A stretch of 64,000 nucleotides of DNA. It comes from Cristatella mucedo. Its lineage: Eukaryota; Bryozoa; Phylactolaemata; Cristatellidae. Location of the stretch: positions 2,331,001-2,395,000 of the forward strand of contig WPIO01000002.1 of NCBI GenBank assembly GCA_009760855.2. The letters are read 5' to 3'. The notes under the pieces are model-generated. The model had not been told where the DNA came from, made no database searches, and was given only the letters and a program-made list of their open reading frames with translations. The first letter of the stretch is position 1. Every line of letters starts with the position of its first letter. Positions 35,736 through 47,142 of the stretch are shown here, piece after piece. The position numbers were made by a program, and so were the translations under genes.

Positions 35736-37389
35736 TTTGCTAGTGCATTTTTGCTTCAATTAATACTCACAACACCCCTTTAGGGTATCTCGGCAACAGC
35801 AGATGAAGATGGCATCGCCATTGAGCATGCAGCTATGCATAGCGTGAAGTCCTTTGACGGTAAACCTTTTCAGTGGCATTTCTGAGCTCGCTCAGTGCAC
35901 TTGCTTCTATTTTTTGGTCAGAACTTTGCCTCCTGGCTCCCGGGACCTTACATACTGTCAAAAGACCATTCGCAGTCTCTGCGACATCGTCTATCTGGTC
36001 GGCTTGAGCACAAAAAAGCCTGCCATCGCGCATCCCACTTTGTACTTTTTCATCGAGCAGCACCTGTAGAGTGCCGTAGGGAAATACGCGAATGCGGTGT
36101 GGAAATTTCCACTACCCATAGCCGCATTCTGCTAGTCGAGGAACTTCCTGCGGGCGTGCCGAACAAGAATTTCTGTAAGTTCATGACGGCGGTCGTCCCT
36201 GTCGCGTTTTCAACATTTAGGTTCGGCGATTTAGGCTCACGGCCGATTGCCGTTCGTCCAGAACGCCGTTACACTCTTCGACCCACGGGGTTACTCCAAG
36301 CGTGGCGAGTCTCTGCTTTAGTAGCAACGTGGCAGTACGGTATTCAAGAAGCCACTGGTCTCTGGCCGCGTGATAGATGAGATATCGATGCTCTATTATT
36401 CAAAACTAGATCACACTGAGCCTCCAGCAGTCTGCCGACTCCCCAAATAGAAGGTCAAGAATGTAACACCCATCCTCATCTGGCATCCTCACTTTATCCG
36501 TTAAATATTTCATACAATTTTGAATTATTTCTTTAGGTATTTTATGAAGAACCATTACGTTAATGGTGCTTCAGGAGCTGCGTAGCCGCAATCGTTATAG
36601 GAGTGTTTGACACAGAAGAAGCACGCTGCGGCGTTGACTTGAGGATTTATTGAAGCGAAGGTGCGCTAGCAGTTTTAAGCGATCGGGTTGAGTACTAGTC
36701 TCCGATTTATCGCATTATTAAGCTCGCTGAATTACCTGAATAGTGATAAACTTGTACGAAAGCGTATGAAATACGCGAACACGATACGCACAAGGGGAAT
36801 CGAGCTACATTCGTCAAGAATTCACAACGAATTCTTGCATTGCCGTGCCCTGTGCTATATATTCCGTGAGTGTTCAAAGCCTATTACTCAAGATGGATAG
36901 ATTCGCGACGCGTTGAACATGAATTGCACAGGGCCGAGAGCTTAACGACTTTCGTTTCGCTTTATTCACACACGCCTGTACGCGTCTCTTCACGTGCATT
37001 AGCAAGGCAAGGGACATCCCAGTAATCCTGTTGCATAGGCATGACCCAGGAGTAAAGCGATTGAACGATGCATGGCTGCGCGAGGCAAAAATATGGACTA
37101 CATATTGATACCAAATGTTGGTCGATTTCGTGTTGCTAGGAAGATCTAAATAAGGAATGGTCGTGTGAGGTATACATTTTGGAGTACCAAGCAGATGCTG
37201 AAGAGGAGGTCATTAGGGGGGGGGCAAGTGATTGGGAGGCCGGTGGACACCATACGCACAAGAACACTGCTGCCACATGGAGTTCGCAAACCTTTGGTTA
37301 CAATTCAATCGCCTTTTGTAGTAATTATGACTTGAAAGATCGCAATTTCAGGAGCCTTTAACAATGGCTGGCGTGTCCCAGTTCCATAT
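35736..37389. other. Stretch with an unassigned 161-codon frame
   Basis: A plus-strand frame of 161 codons (35895-36380) and an overlapping minus frame of 76 codons (35833-36063) lie in moderately GC-rich DNA. Neither resembles a family I know, and no splice or start context singles one out. 36390-37380 shows nothing further except a short G run near 37216. Confidence 0.25.
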
Positions 37390-39440
37390 TGAATGATCGC
37401 TCGCTGCACCGGATCGTTGGAGGCCGATTCACTAGAACCACGCGCACGCACAATTGCACGAAATTTAGTTTGTAAACGCGGAACGCCGTTCTCTAAAAGG
37501 TTGATCGCAGCTCGCAGCTGCACAGTGCAGCTCGCTGAGAAAAGAGCAGCTGCATCGAACCTATTGAAACGTCTGGAAGTGAATTGAATATTTCGAGCGG
37601 GCCGACGATTGGCCGGGCCGTCGGAGGCCAACGTGCGAGTAAGAACGTGGTCTTGAAATCGAGTGATTAAACCCGAAATACCGTTCGCTATAACATGGAT
37701 TATAACCACAGCTGTGTGAATCTCATTCTAGAAAGGGCAGCTTTATCGCAGTTTTAAAATGTCGGATGGCTTGCTTCGCCGGGCCAATGGAGGCCATTTT
37801 GCGAGAACTCGCCTGCGCTATTGCCCGAAATTTCGATAGTAAACCGGAAGTACCATTCTGGCGCAAAACCACCTCGCCGCGACGTATATTGTTAACACAG
37901 CAGCTGTATCGCCATGAGAAGGCGGCAAGCTAAATAAGCCAGGCTGAGGCTGAAGATCGTCGTTCGCGGTTCCTGAAATGTAATGGCTAGGGGCCAATAA
38001 TGCGATAATCTAGGGCCAAAACCGCATAAAAGCCGGTGCCATGAGATAGGCAGTCAGATGTGATTCCAGATTCGTCGTTGGCATTTGAGCTGATTTGAGC
38101 ACTACGCAATTGAGTCGTTGGTGAACGGCATGGCCGCTGTGGAACGTCTTTAACCCGCCGCTGCTGTCAAACGCACTGTCTACGTTATGGTAGCAGATTT
38201 ACTATGTTAACGTTCTCGAGCGTTCTCGTTTCAGCTACTATCGATCGTTGCCGTGCTCCAGCTACTATCGATATACCTGCGTGTATGAGTGCATGCAGCG
38301 CATAACCATCACTAGCTGGATTCTGGCAACAAGTATTCTTTGAGCGTCGGCTGAGACTAGCACCGCTACGACTGCTGTTGGCGGCCTGAGCTCAGACCGC
38401 ACGCGGCCGCCGCGCACTAAGTTTGTAGCCGCAGCTTGAAAATGTTGGCCGAGCGGGGCTATTGGAGGTAATTGCAGAGAATGCTAATGCATGCTTGAGC
38501 AAAATTTCCCAGATTAACCCGTAACGCTGTTTCTATAATGTGAAATCGAACAGCAGTGGCCGATTTCCAATCGTGGAAATTGAAAATTCATCGCCGCTCG
38601 AATATCTAAGGTGACTCCGTGGACCGGTCCATCGGAGGCCATTTACCCAGAACGGGCTCTGCACAATCGCGAGAAATTTGTCGGCTAAGTCTGGAGCACA
38701 GTTGTCTATAAATTTGGGATGCGAACCGTCTTTGCGCGACATCTGCACTTGGAAATTGCAGCTGTAGAGCTGCTTCAAAATATTGCGAGCCTCATTGAGC
38801 CGGGCCATCGGAGGCCGTTTCGTGAGAAAGCGCATACATATTAGCATGAAATTCGCCATAATGCCCGTGAAACTGTTGTCTATAATATGGATTCAAAACG
38901 GCGGCGGTTGCACAAAGCTTATTTAGGAAATGTCAGCTGTTTTAATAATATAATATTATTAATGCAAATATAATAGAATAAAATAATAAAATAATATTAC
39001 ATTAATTAATATTATAATGTACTGCTGTATTAATTCGCGCTTCTCTTTGTGCCACGCCGCAGGTCATTCTGAGAGAACGCAAGTGCACAGCGGCAGGGTA
39101 TTAGGTAGCTTAAATCATAACGCTGATCTATATAATTTGGAATCAAAACCACAGTTGGGCGTCACCTATTGTGGAATTAACAGCTACGTCGCAGCTGGGG
39201 AGATGTGGGCGAGGCTCGCTGGGCAAGGCCATCAAAGGCCATTGCGTGAGGACGCGCCCCTGCAATCGCGTGAAATTTGGTTGGTAAACCCGTAATACCC
39301 TGTCGTAAAACTGGGTATCAAAACGGAAGTTGTGCGACGATTCTTACTTAAATTACAGCTGCATCGCAGTGCATGGGAGGTATTTTTGGGACCCGGAGAG
39401 ACACGGCTGCACATCGAGCAGTTTTTGACAAGCCTTTCTG
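37390..39440 (+). repeat. Diverged ~170-bp tandem array, plus orientation
   Basis: About eight units carrying the anchor gggcc-atcggaggcc (anchor positions about 37419, 37623, 37789, 38464, 38634, 38810, a degenerate 39058, and 39234). Each is followed by gcgagaa.cgc, aatcgcg.gaaattt, taaacccgtaa, tctataatatgg and gcagctg. Spacing is about 166-204, often 170-176. A unit of repeat B sits between the third and fourth units, and an AT-rich insertion lies at about 38940-39015. Confidence 0.7.
37960..38420 (+). repeat. CpG-rich repeat unit B, copy 2
   Basis: Homologous to 32030-32520 (aaaagccggtgccatgagat, ggcagtcagatgtgattcca, gagtgcatgcagcg, gcgtcggctgaga, gttggcggcctgagctc). It is inserted in, or part of, the plus-oriented ~170-bp array, and it contains a local duplication of ctactatcgat. 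Confidence 0.5.
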
Positions 39441-39957
39441 CGATATTTCTAGCCAGCTGCAAAGGCTTCGCAAATGTATTTTTTAGGACAGCAAAAATTA
39501 ACTTTTAATAATCCAGCCTAAACAGAATCTGGTAAGGGTTTTGCCTGGCAGTTAAACCATGTTTTTCCAAACGACCTGTCATTGGATGTCAGCGTTCCAT
39601 GTACAGTCAAATTGGGCTACTTTCAGATGAGGAACTTCCCCTAAAATCAGGACCAGCGCCGATAAGATTACGACAGGCAGTTAAAAAATTGTAACTATTT
39701 GTGATAACATGTCTAGATTATAAAGATTCTCTATATTCGAGATTCTAGGTAAGTACCTCTAATCGTCAGTAGCAAGTGCAAAACTCGTCAGCTCATCTGA
39801 TCTGTCGTCACTAGCGTAGCTGACATTTCGAAACTTCTGTCTGAGCTTCGTTGGCTCCCTATAAGGCATTGAATCGATTGACAGATATTTCTGCCATACA
39901 TGTTGCCAAACTGAACTTTTGCCGGGCTATATACGATAGTTGATATAAAAAATGATG

Positions 39958-40120
39958 AGCTGTGATGGCACACTAGGTAAGGTAGTTACTTTTCACGACC
40001 TTGGTCACGAGGTCGTAGGATCAAATCCTGCGGTGGGCGATTCTCTATCGCTACTGCAAGCGGTGGTAATAGCTGTAAAGACTCTACTGTAGCTATACAA
40101 AAAGGGGCTGTTGAATCGGC
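39958..40120 (+). mobile_element. tRNA-derived SINE, family 1, copy 5
   Basis: A family-1 copy with head gatggcacactaggtaaggt, arm cgaccttg..cgaggtcg, B-box-like aggatcaaatcc, then ctgcggtgggcgattctcta, gctactgcaagcggtggtaa and gctatacaaaaagggg. Plus strand, antisense to the surrounding candidate gene. Confidence 0.88.
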
Positions 40121-41709
40121 TATGATTTATAGAACACATATGATTGAGCCTCCAGCTTGTCTGCATCCATAGTCTGGAGCTTGCTTCCACCTACAGTCAC
40201 TGCTTTCAATAAACTGGCTTAATTAAATTTTCATATACAATGGATCTGCTTCTGCAGTTGTATTTTTGTACATGAGTTTTTTCCGTACTTATTTTTGTAT
40301 GATTCGTTGCATGTTAGAGGCCCACGTTCCTACAAACTGTTGGCCAGCAGGTCATGGTGTTTGCCCTTACAAGCTTATCTGGAAACTACCTGTGAATGCT
40401 TTGGCATGCTTCTAGGGTAAACTATCAAGTTGTCGCAATCCCTTGTTATTGATTCTTCTACAAGGAGTTTTAGCCTGAATTTAGATTTGCAAACGACGTA
40501 GAATAGTAATCGATTGCTACAAAGTATTCTTTTTATTTGAATGGATTGCATTAACATGCTGAAACCGATTCACTACTTAAAGTAAGTCGAAAGAGCAAGC
40601 CATATTCGGCTTTATGGGTCTGCATAACAATTGCACTCCTTATCAATTAATCATCTGACTTTCCCATCGCATCACCAGCTCTAATCAACAGAATTTCCCA
40701 TCACACCACCAGCTCTGATGGGTGCGGTCCATCAGCTGAGTCGCCAACTGAACGCGAATAGTTCCGAGGCCCTGCCTCTGCTCGAATGCTGAGACCTCTG
40801 AAACTCACTTATCCGAAGAGCTAGTATTACAGACCAAACTTTAAATATACGCACACAGCTTGTCTAGTTGTCACATAAGTTTCTCTATCCGCAAAAATTG
40901 TGCATTACATTTGAGCATGTTTACTGGAATTGTGTTTTTTATCACTAATCAGCGAAAATACGTTCTTCGAGCATATCTATAGGAAGAGACTTAGTTTTCA
41001 TGAGATGTTTCTTATATTTTTATTGTAAATGTTGTCATGGCGCGAATAAGTAACATAAAATCCACCACATTCTGCCACAATATAAAGTAGATTTCTAAAC
41101 TGCTAGCACCATTAGGAGGTGCTAAAAGTCCGATAAAATAAATCCTTCAAGACATTAAAGTAATTTTTTTAAGTATTTTCGTGAAGATATAAACTTACAT
41201 CAGACCGTATTGTATAGATAGGATTGCATTCTTTAGTCTCTCGTTTTGACTTTGTTTTTACCTTTAGGATTTTATATTTTATAGCGCGCTTAGTATGCTA
41301 GCACTATGAGTAGCACTTTTACAGACATTATTCTGCTAACTCAAATCCGGGTTCCTTTGGCACAGTAATGCCAGTAAGTATCACTTAACAAATGATACCA
41401 GACAAAAATAGAATACAATCTTGAAATGATAGAGGGTAGGCTTGCATTAACATTAGTACGATTTCTGCTACCTCGGCCTTCGGTTTCTGAATCGAAATAA
41501 TTAAAAAACCTGAATCCACCCTTATCAAATATTGCAAAATAATTGACATGCATATACTTGTGTAGTCGTTCTCTAATTTTCGCTAAGAAATTCTCATAAT
41601 TGATTGCTTATTCTCTGTAACATTTTCAGTGAATCTACCTTTACTCGAGCTCTTACATATTTCCCTAGTCTATTACCAAACTTTAATTGCATGCTTGGCA
41701 CCCATTGAA

Positions 41710-41852
41710 AAATAAATACAATTTATTTTTATAGCGCTATAAGAGAACTTAATCTCTATTCAGGTGCTTCACATATTCCACAGGTTTTGAGCCCACGACC
41801 TCAGACAGACTTTGGTCGGGGCGAGCACTTAACCACTTGGACAAGCCAGCAC
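41710..41852 (-). mobile_element. tRNA-derived SINE, family 2, reference copy
   Basis: On the minus strand: head ccaagtggttaagtgctcgc (A-box part), ccccgaccaaagtctgtctg, a B-box-like gggctcaaaacc, then gtgaagcacctgaatagaga, ttaagttctcttatagcgct and a short A-rich end. The last ~45 bases parallel the LINE 3' terminus (aagcgcctagaaagagattg, agttctctgagggcgct). Confidence 0.82.
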
Positions 41853-41864
41853 GGCAAGCAATGT

Positions 41865-42005
41865 TTTTGAAGAAGAATGTTTAATACTTCAGCCCAAAGC
41901 TGCCAAAATCGTTCTTACAAATTTAGTTCCTTTCATTATTTCTAAATTTAGCCCACAATTTTTCTTAGCCAGATGAATTGTCTTGCTTTCGAAAAGAAAA
42001 TAAAA
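41865..42005 (+). mobile_element. LINE fragment (5' of RT)
   Basis: Matches 6975-7105 (cttcagcccaaagctgccaa, ttcattattt..aaat, cacaattttcttagcc, ttcgaaaag). About 140 bases without other LINE parts nearby. Confidence 0.6.
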
Positions 42006-42342
42006 CTGCAATCATTGCAATGCATTTTGTCCCGTTTTAGATCAAGACTTTTCTTTGTAAGACACTCATTATTAGAAAGACTGTGCTGCTGATATCAGAC
42101 AGCGGGAGTTGACATCAGAAGTGGAATCAAAACTACAAAAGACTAGAATATTTTCGGTATGAACATGACTGTGATGTAACATTTCTGTCAGGATCTCAGT
42201 GGTCGGCCAGCAATTCAGGTATGAAGCCAAGGGAGATAAACGGTCAACTTCTTTTTCATTTCAGTACAAAACTGCCCAAGAGAGGATATTTCAGTTCTGG
42301 GTATGAAGAAAGCAGAGATACATCAGCGTGACTGTGACTTAC

Positions 42343-42495
42343 TTATCCAGCACTGGGATGGCCAATGCAAGCTCCCAGGACAGACTGTGAATAGGCACTC
42401 ATTGTATTGGCCACACGATCCTCCGTAATTCAAACAAATTTCAGATTGGCATTTGTAGAGTAAGCAGCCTGGTCCGGTTTTGTCGTGTGGACAGC
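42343..42495 (-). CDS. EGF-like, eight-cysteine extracellular exon
   Basis: A 153-base open exon with acceptor gattttgtag and consensus donor gtaagt. Phase 1 at both ends. The 51 residues carry eight cysteines: CPHDKTGPGCLLYKC at the start, then single cysteines in EIC, GSC, NEC, TVC and SQCW. The T-G-P-G-C turn resembles the end of one EGF-like repeat running into the next, as in multiple-EGF receptors, but the C-H-C signature is absent, so it is an unusual variant. Four disulphides are possible. I infer a secreted or ectodomain module of the same gene as the transmembrane exon, because strand and phase agree. There are no stops and splice sites are good. Confidence 0.55.
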
Positions 42496-43922
42496 CTACA
42501 AAATCAGAATTTTTATTTAGTGAAATTATATTCGAGATCGCTCAATCTTAGTCAAACTACCAAAATATCCTCAAAATATTGCATTTGTTATTAATTTCAT
42601 GCGGTGAGGCAGGCATTTAAAAGATCTTAATAAGTTTTTTTACACAATTTATAAAAATATCAATTGTAGATGTGCTATATCGAGCTCATCCCGCTTTAGA
42701 ACACCCAGCTAAAGTGGCGGAGCCAGGGGTCAAGGGTATGTCTCCCTATAGCGAGGCAGCGACCTTCAACCACCCCTACTCCCTACGCCCCTCCAAGTAC
42801 CCTCACCTGCGACTATATTTCGTCGTAATTCTACTCGACGAGCAAATTCCGAGTTGGTGTCGAATGAATAGTGTACTTTGGCACAATAATTTCTCATTAG
42901 CTTCTGGTCAAGCTCTGTTTGGATTAGTACCTTGCCATGCTTGCCCATACGTAAGCTTTTTGCAGGGCTTTCGCCTAGATGAAAATCCCACTTCAGCCTT
43001 CTGCCACTTGGTACGAGCTCCGGGCTCATCGTAGTGCCTTCTCGCATTTCACTCAATCGTGAAACTTACTTCGACTCACGGACAAATGCTAAAAGGAATG
43101 TAGACCATTTTAACGGCTTATTTCTACCTCTACGAAAAATGTAGGCAGTGCGCCAAATGACTTGTAGTTTCAAGTTACCATTAGGCTTGATGACTTAATT
43201 AAATTCTGATTCAAACAGCGTATTCATCATTTTAGCTACTTTCTCCTCTCTACTGACATGTTAATACTCCTCATTAGCTATAGCCTATTACAGTTTGGGT
43301 AAAAACGGAGCTACGGACACAAATTGCATAGACTCAGTGAACCTAGTTAAGCCCAGGTAAAACTTCTTAAGATAAAAAATTCTTATCGAATCTATCGGAG
43401 CAATCCCTGCTAATATTCATTCTGGTGCGAGTGCAGAGAGAATCTATTTGAGGCTCTACCCATCGAAAAAATAAGGAAATAGAACAGTTTCGGCTAAATG
43501 CTCTATATACTAAAATGATACTCAGGCACCTCCGAATTAGGTGCCACTATTTTTTTAAATTACAATCAAATTCACAGTTGGGCTAATCAGGGCTCATTCA
43601 GTAATCAACAAGCTTTAAACCAGAATCTAAATAACGCCTACTGGCTTTTCCTTCTTTAATACGACGATATCACCCTCATATAGCCTTGTAATAGTCGATA
43701 TTTCCCTTTCCTATCAATTTCAAGCCATTTACGGCATCTTCGAAGTATTCTCGTAAATTTCCTGCTTGAAGACTCGTAAACGGAAAGCTGTAATATTTTG
43801 CAGCAATCCATCTTGCTCCGAGGTACCAATTGTTTAGTTTTTTCAGAGTTGTAATATCTCATTTCTCTGATGTGTTCAAGAAAATGTGCCTTCACAGTGC
43901 TTAGGGTTTTAAAGTCAATCAC

Positions 43923-43975
43923 CCAACTGACACATCTGACGCAACTGACACAACTGACCCAACTGACACAACACG
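43923..43975. repeat. 9-base tandem repeat (caactgaca)n
   Basis: About six imperfect copies of caactgaca/caactgacc. The multiple of three makes a T-Q-L-T-type repeat in one plus-strand frame and W-V/C-V-S in a minus frame, which are side effects of the repeat. Confidence 0.9.
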
Positions 43976-44329
43976 ACACATTTAAGAGGCCGGATATTGT
44001 ATGCTGGCTGATTGTTTTCTTGTTTGGCTTACTTTCCTTGCTCAAATCGCAACAAAGGTCACGCACATGCACAAAATCGATCAAATATTACCCAACGATT
44101 GTGTGCTGCGATCTCCAAGTATTTCGAATAGGTAGCATCTGATAGCATTCGAGTTCCATTTAACCTGCCTTTAGTGTCTCTCTTGCTCCGAAGATCATAG
44201 AAGAGTTGTAAACCTATTTATCCTTGCTTGGAATTGTCATTTCCCTCTATCATCGCCCTGATCCTCTCAGTTTTACCAGATCTCTCTGGCGAAATGTAAA
44301 ACATAGCAATGGCTGATATTCTGGATTTT

Positions 44330-45995
44330 TTGCTTTCTTTGACCAAAGGAAAGATTTAATGAATACAATCCTTAAAAAGATTAAACGAGATCAGTAATAA
44401 TGAGCTATCTAATAGCAAACGACAAAAATTGAAAGCCTTAAAAAATTCCATCCAAGCTAAGACCATGTCTAGCTTCTATAAAAAGTGAATAAACGCATCA
44501 TAAACACAGCTTCCCCACTCACAACTCGTATCAGCACGTGCCTCAAAAATGAATAGAAAAAAAGACATAAGTAAGACCGCTCTGCATGCGTGTAAGTTGA
44601 GAAAACCAACTCTGACAAGAACCAATAGTCCCAAATTTACTTAATTATCTAATGGCGATCTTCTTCATTAATCAAGTGATTTCATTTTCTTTACGTCTCA
44701 GCTCCAAACTGGAATGTGAAGAAAGCTGACAAAGCTGAGACAAATCCACTAGCACGCATCAAATTTTCAATTAGGAAGAGCGGATCAGCGGCTATTTCTT
44801 ATGTTTGATGCTTGTGCAAAGTTCTGAAATGCCCACTGCTAGCTTCCAAAATATTTTAGCAGCTCCCTGTTTCGGTCTAGTCTGGACTAATACTTAAATA
44901 GCCTATCAGTTTAGACTGATATACTAAAAACTGCTACTAAATGTCTATAGCCAGTGATGATGTTGCTGCCAGGGTGGTTAAAAGTGTCCAATAAGATAAT
45001 CAATAAGTTTCATTAGAAGAAGGAGTTTTTGTTGCTTCAACGTGTTTGATCAACGGATGCAGACTTCAATTCTTACTCTGAGAAACAGCATCCGCCATGA
45101 CTTTGTTCCTTCCTACGTTAACTGAAGAGCTGCATCAATTTCTGCTACCAAGTGCTCTCAGGTCTTCAAGGACTACAAATTAGTTTTTAAAACCTTTTTT
45201 TTATAAATATAAGTAGCGAGAAACGCTTTCTCTGCCGTTCCTAGCCTATGGATCTCACTTCTCACATTCTACCCCAACGGCACCTCTCGTGCTTTTGACT
45301 GTGACACACCATTCTAGATGTATTGTGCTGCCATCTCTATGCCACTAACTTCGTCAACTACCCTCATGACTCTATGTGACAATCATTTAAATATTTGCAG
45401 AAACTTTTTTGACAGGGGAATAGAGAGGGCCAAAGAGTCAATCACCCTGGTAATACCCTCACTGGACACCACATCATCAGTTGCTGGATTTAAAACAATC
45501 TCCAGACATGACACCAACGAACCTTATCTTATAGTAATCTCCGAATGCAATTAGTAAAAATATTTCTAATTTGTACGTATAATTACACATTTCTCTCTGG
45601 GGCTCGTGGAATTGCAGGTGTCCTTTATGATAGTGAATATGTCATTAGCCTTAATGCCAGTCGCCGAGTTCTTCAAAAAGCTGCTGTTAGTAAACTCATT
45701 AGGAAGCTTCATAGGACACTAAAAACATTGGTATCTTCAATCCAACCTCCATTTTACAGTTTCTCGAAGAAACTGACACGAGTTGTGTCACACCGGGTGA
45801 GCTCTTGCATAAAAACTTCAAATATTTCACTTTTCCAGCTAGCTTTGAAAGCCAGTGTCTGCCCTGTTAGCCCAGTTGCCGAGTATAAGATCCTTCCTGT
45901 AAATTTTGACTTCAATAAGAGCTGCTCTAAATTTTTTCCAAGGCCTTTAGCAACTTTCAACACTATTAATCATAAATCCTTTCCTGAGGATCTAT
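44330..45995 (+). mobile_element. Highly decayed LINE with RT remnant
   Basis: Scattered matches to 7260-8130: gtctagcttctataaaa, then an open 150-codon frame (45545-45997) whose second half follows the RT N-terminal layout (QPPFYSFSKKLTRVV, SCIKTSNISLFQLALKAS, and PLATFNTINHKSFPEDL equivalent to FDTIDH). The catalytic YADD box is absent. It is one of the oldest copies here. Confidence 0.6.
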
Positions 45996-46900
45996 AATTT
46001 CACTGTATACTCGACGTCCATAAAATCTTGGCTATACGACTGATACTGCTGAGGCTGCATGTAAGTTCGGATATTAAAAAGAGTTTTCAACGAAGCCAGA
46101 CGTTAGAAGTTTAAGTGCAGCACTTAAATATACTTATTAATAACCCCAAAACACGTGTGCTGTCGGTATGAATAAGTTTAATTCGACTTCGTCTAACTCA
46201 GATTTTGTGTAACCTTACTTGTCTGGCCAGTAATAGAGGCCACGAGATTCTACATTGCCTCTTCTGCCGAAGCACATTCTACAGAGCCTGTGTTTCATTG
46301 AATGGTCGGCTACTGTCTCAGGACGAACAAATTCACCTCCGCCTACTGCCGAAATCGTTTAGCATTCGTTCCCCAAGGCTTCAGTAAGATAACGGGCTGG
46401 ACCGCTGCAGATGCGGCAAACAAGGAGCCAAATTGAAGTACTCATTGAGCTCCTCTGAGCAGGTCTATGCTATCTATGCTAGCTGACACGCGGACCTCGC
46501 AGCTATCACACTTGAGAATTCTCCCGCTGAACGCCACAGATGACCAGCCCCAAGATTCAGAGTACCATTGTCCATGTCAATGCGAAACTCCTTCCAAAGC
46601 GATTTGATGACGATTCAGGCGGCGCTAATTACTGCCCACTGGTGGACAAGATGTGACGTGCATACAGGAAGAAGCAGCTGGCTCGTGTGTCACGTGCTCC
46701 GTTCTTTTCAAGACGGTTTGCTGTGCAAGCAATCTTCGACTTGAAGCATGCGACGATAATGTGCTCCCACGTGCTGTGCTTTGCCAGGGTGAGTATTCAG
46801 ATGAATCGCAATCATCCTATGGGCGATATTTGTGGTGCGGCTGCGGCGTTGTGACTGATCTGAGCATTAGGAAGTTGAATTTTGAAGAAGTTGAAAGTTG
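45940..46900 (+). repeat. Unclassified RT-linked repeat, copy 2
   Basis: Parallel to 8950-9905 from the FDTIDH-like RT word through gtgtgctgtcgg, cttgtctggccagtaataga, cttgagaattctcccgctga and gtattcagatgaatcgca. Conservation of the same joint between RT and downstream sequence in both copies shows they derive from one element. Product unknown. Confidence 0.55.
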
Positions 46901-47087
46901 AATAAGACCTGATCAAGCGCTGTTAGATGCCTGTGTGTTACTGGCGTTTCTGAGCACTCTAGCTCGAGCTATTTCGTGTTTGAGCCTGCTCCTGTAGCGT
47001 GTCGACGTGGCCTTTTTTGAATCGGTTAGAGACATTATCAAAATGATGACCGGCTATCTCGAGTGCAACGGCGAACAGCCTTAAACG

Positions 47088-47142
47088 ACGAACAAATGTT
47101 CAGTGACATTATTGGACGAACAAATGTTCAATGACATTATCA
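47088..47142. repeat. 27-base tandem duplication
   Basis: Two near-identical copies of gacgaacaaatgttcagtga plus cattatt, differing at one base. A recent small duplication. Confidence 0.85.

Larger units (their letters stand above)
31929..42342 (-). other. Candidate large intron, repeat-rich
   Basis: About 10.4 kb between the FN3-like and EGF-like exons. It holds two oppositely oriented ~170-bp repeat arrays, two copies of a CpG-rich repeat, a LINE interrupted by a SINE and two further SINEs, all listed separately. 40120-41700 is AT-rich with nothing recognised. Other exons of the same gene could be hidden here. Confidence 0.4.
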
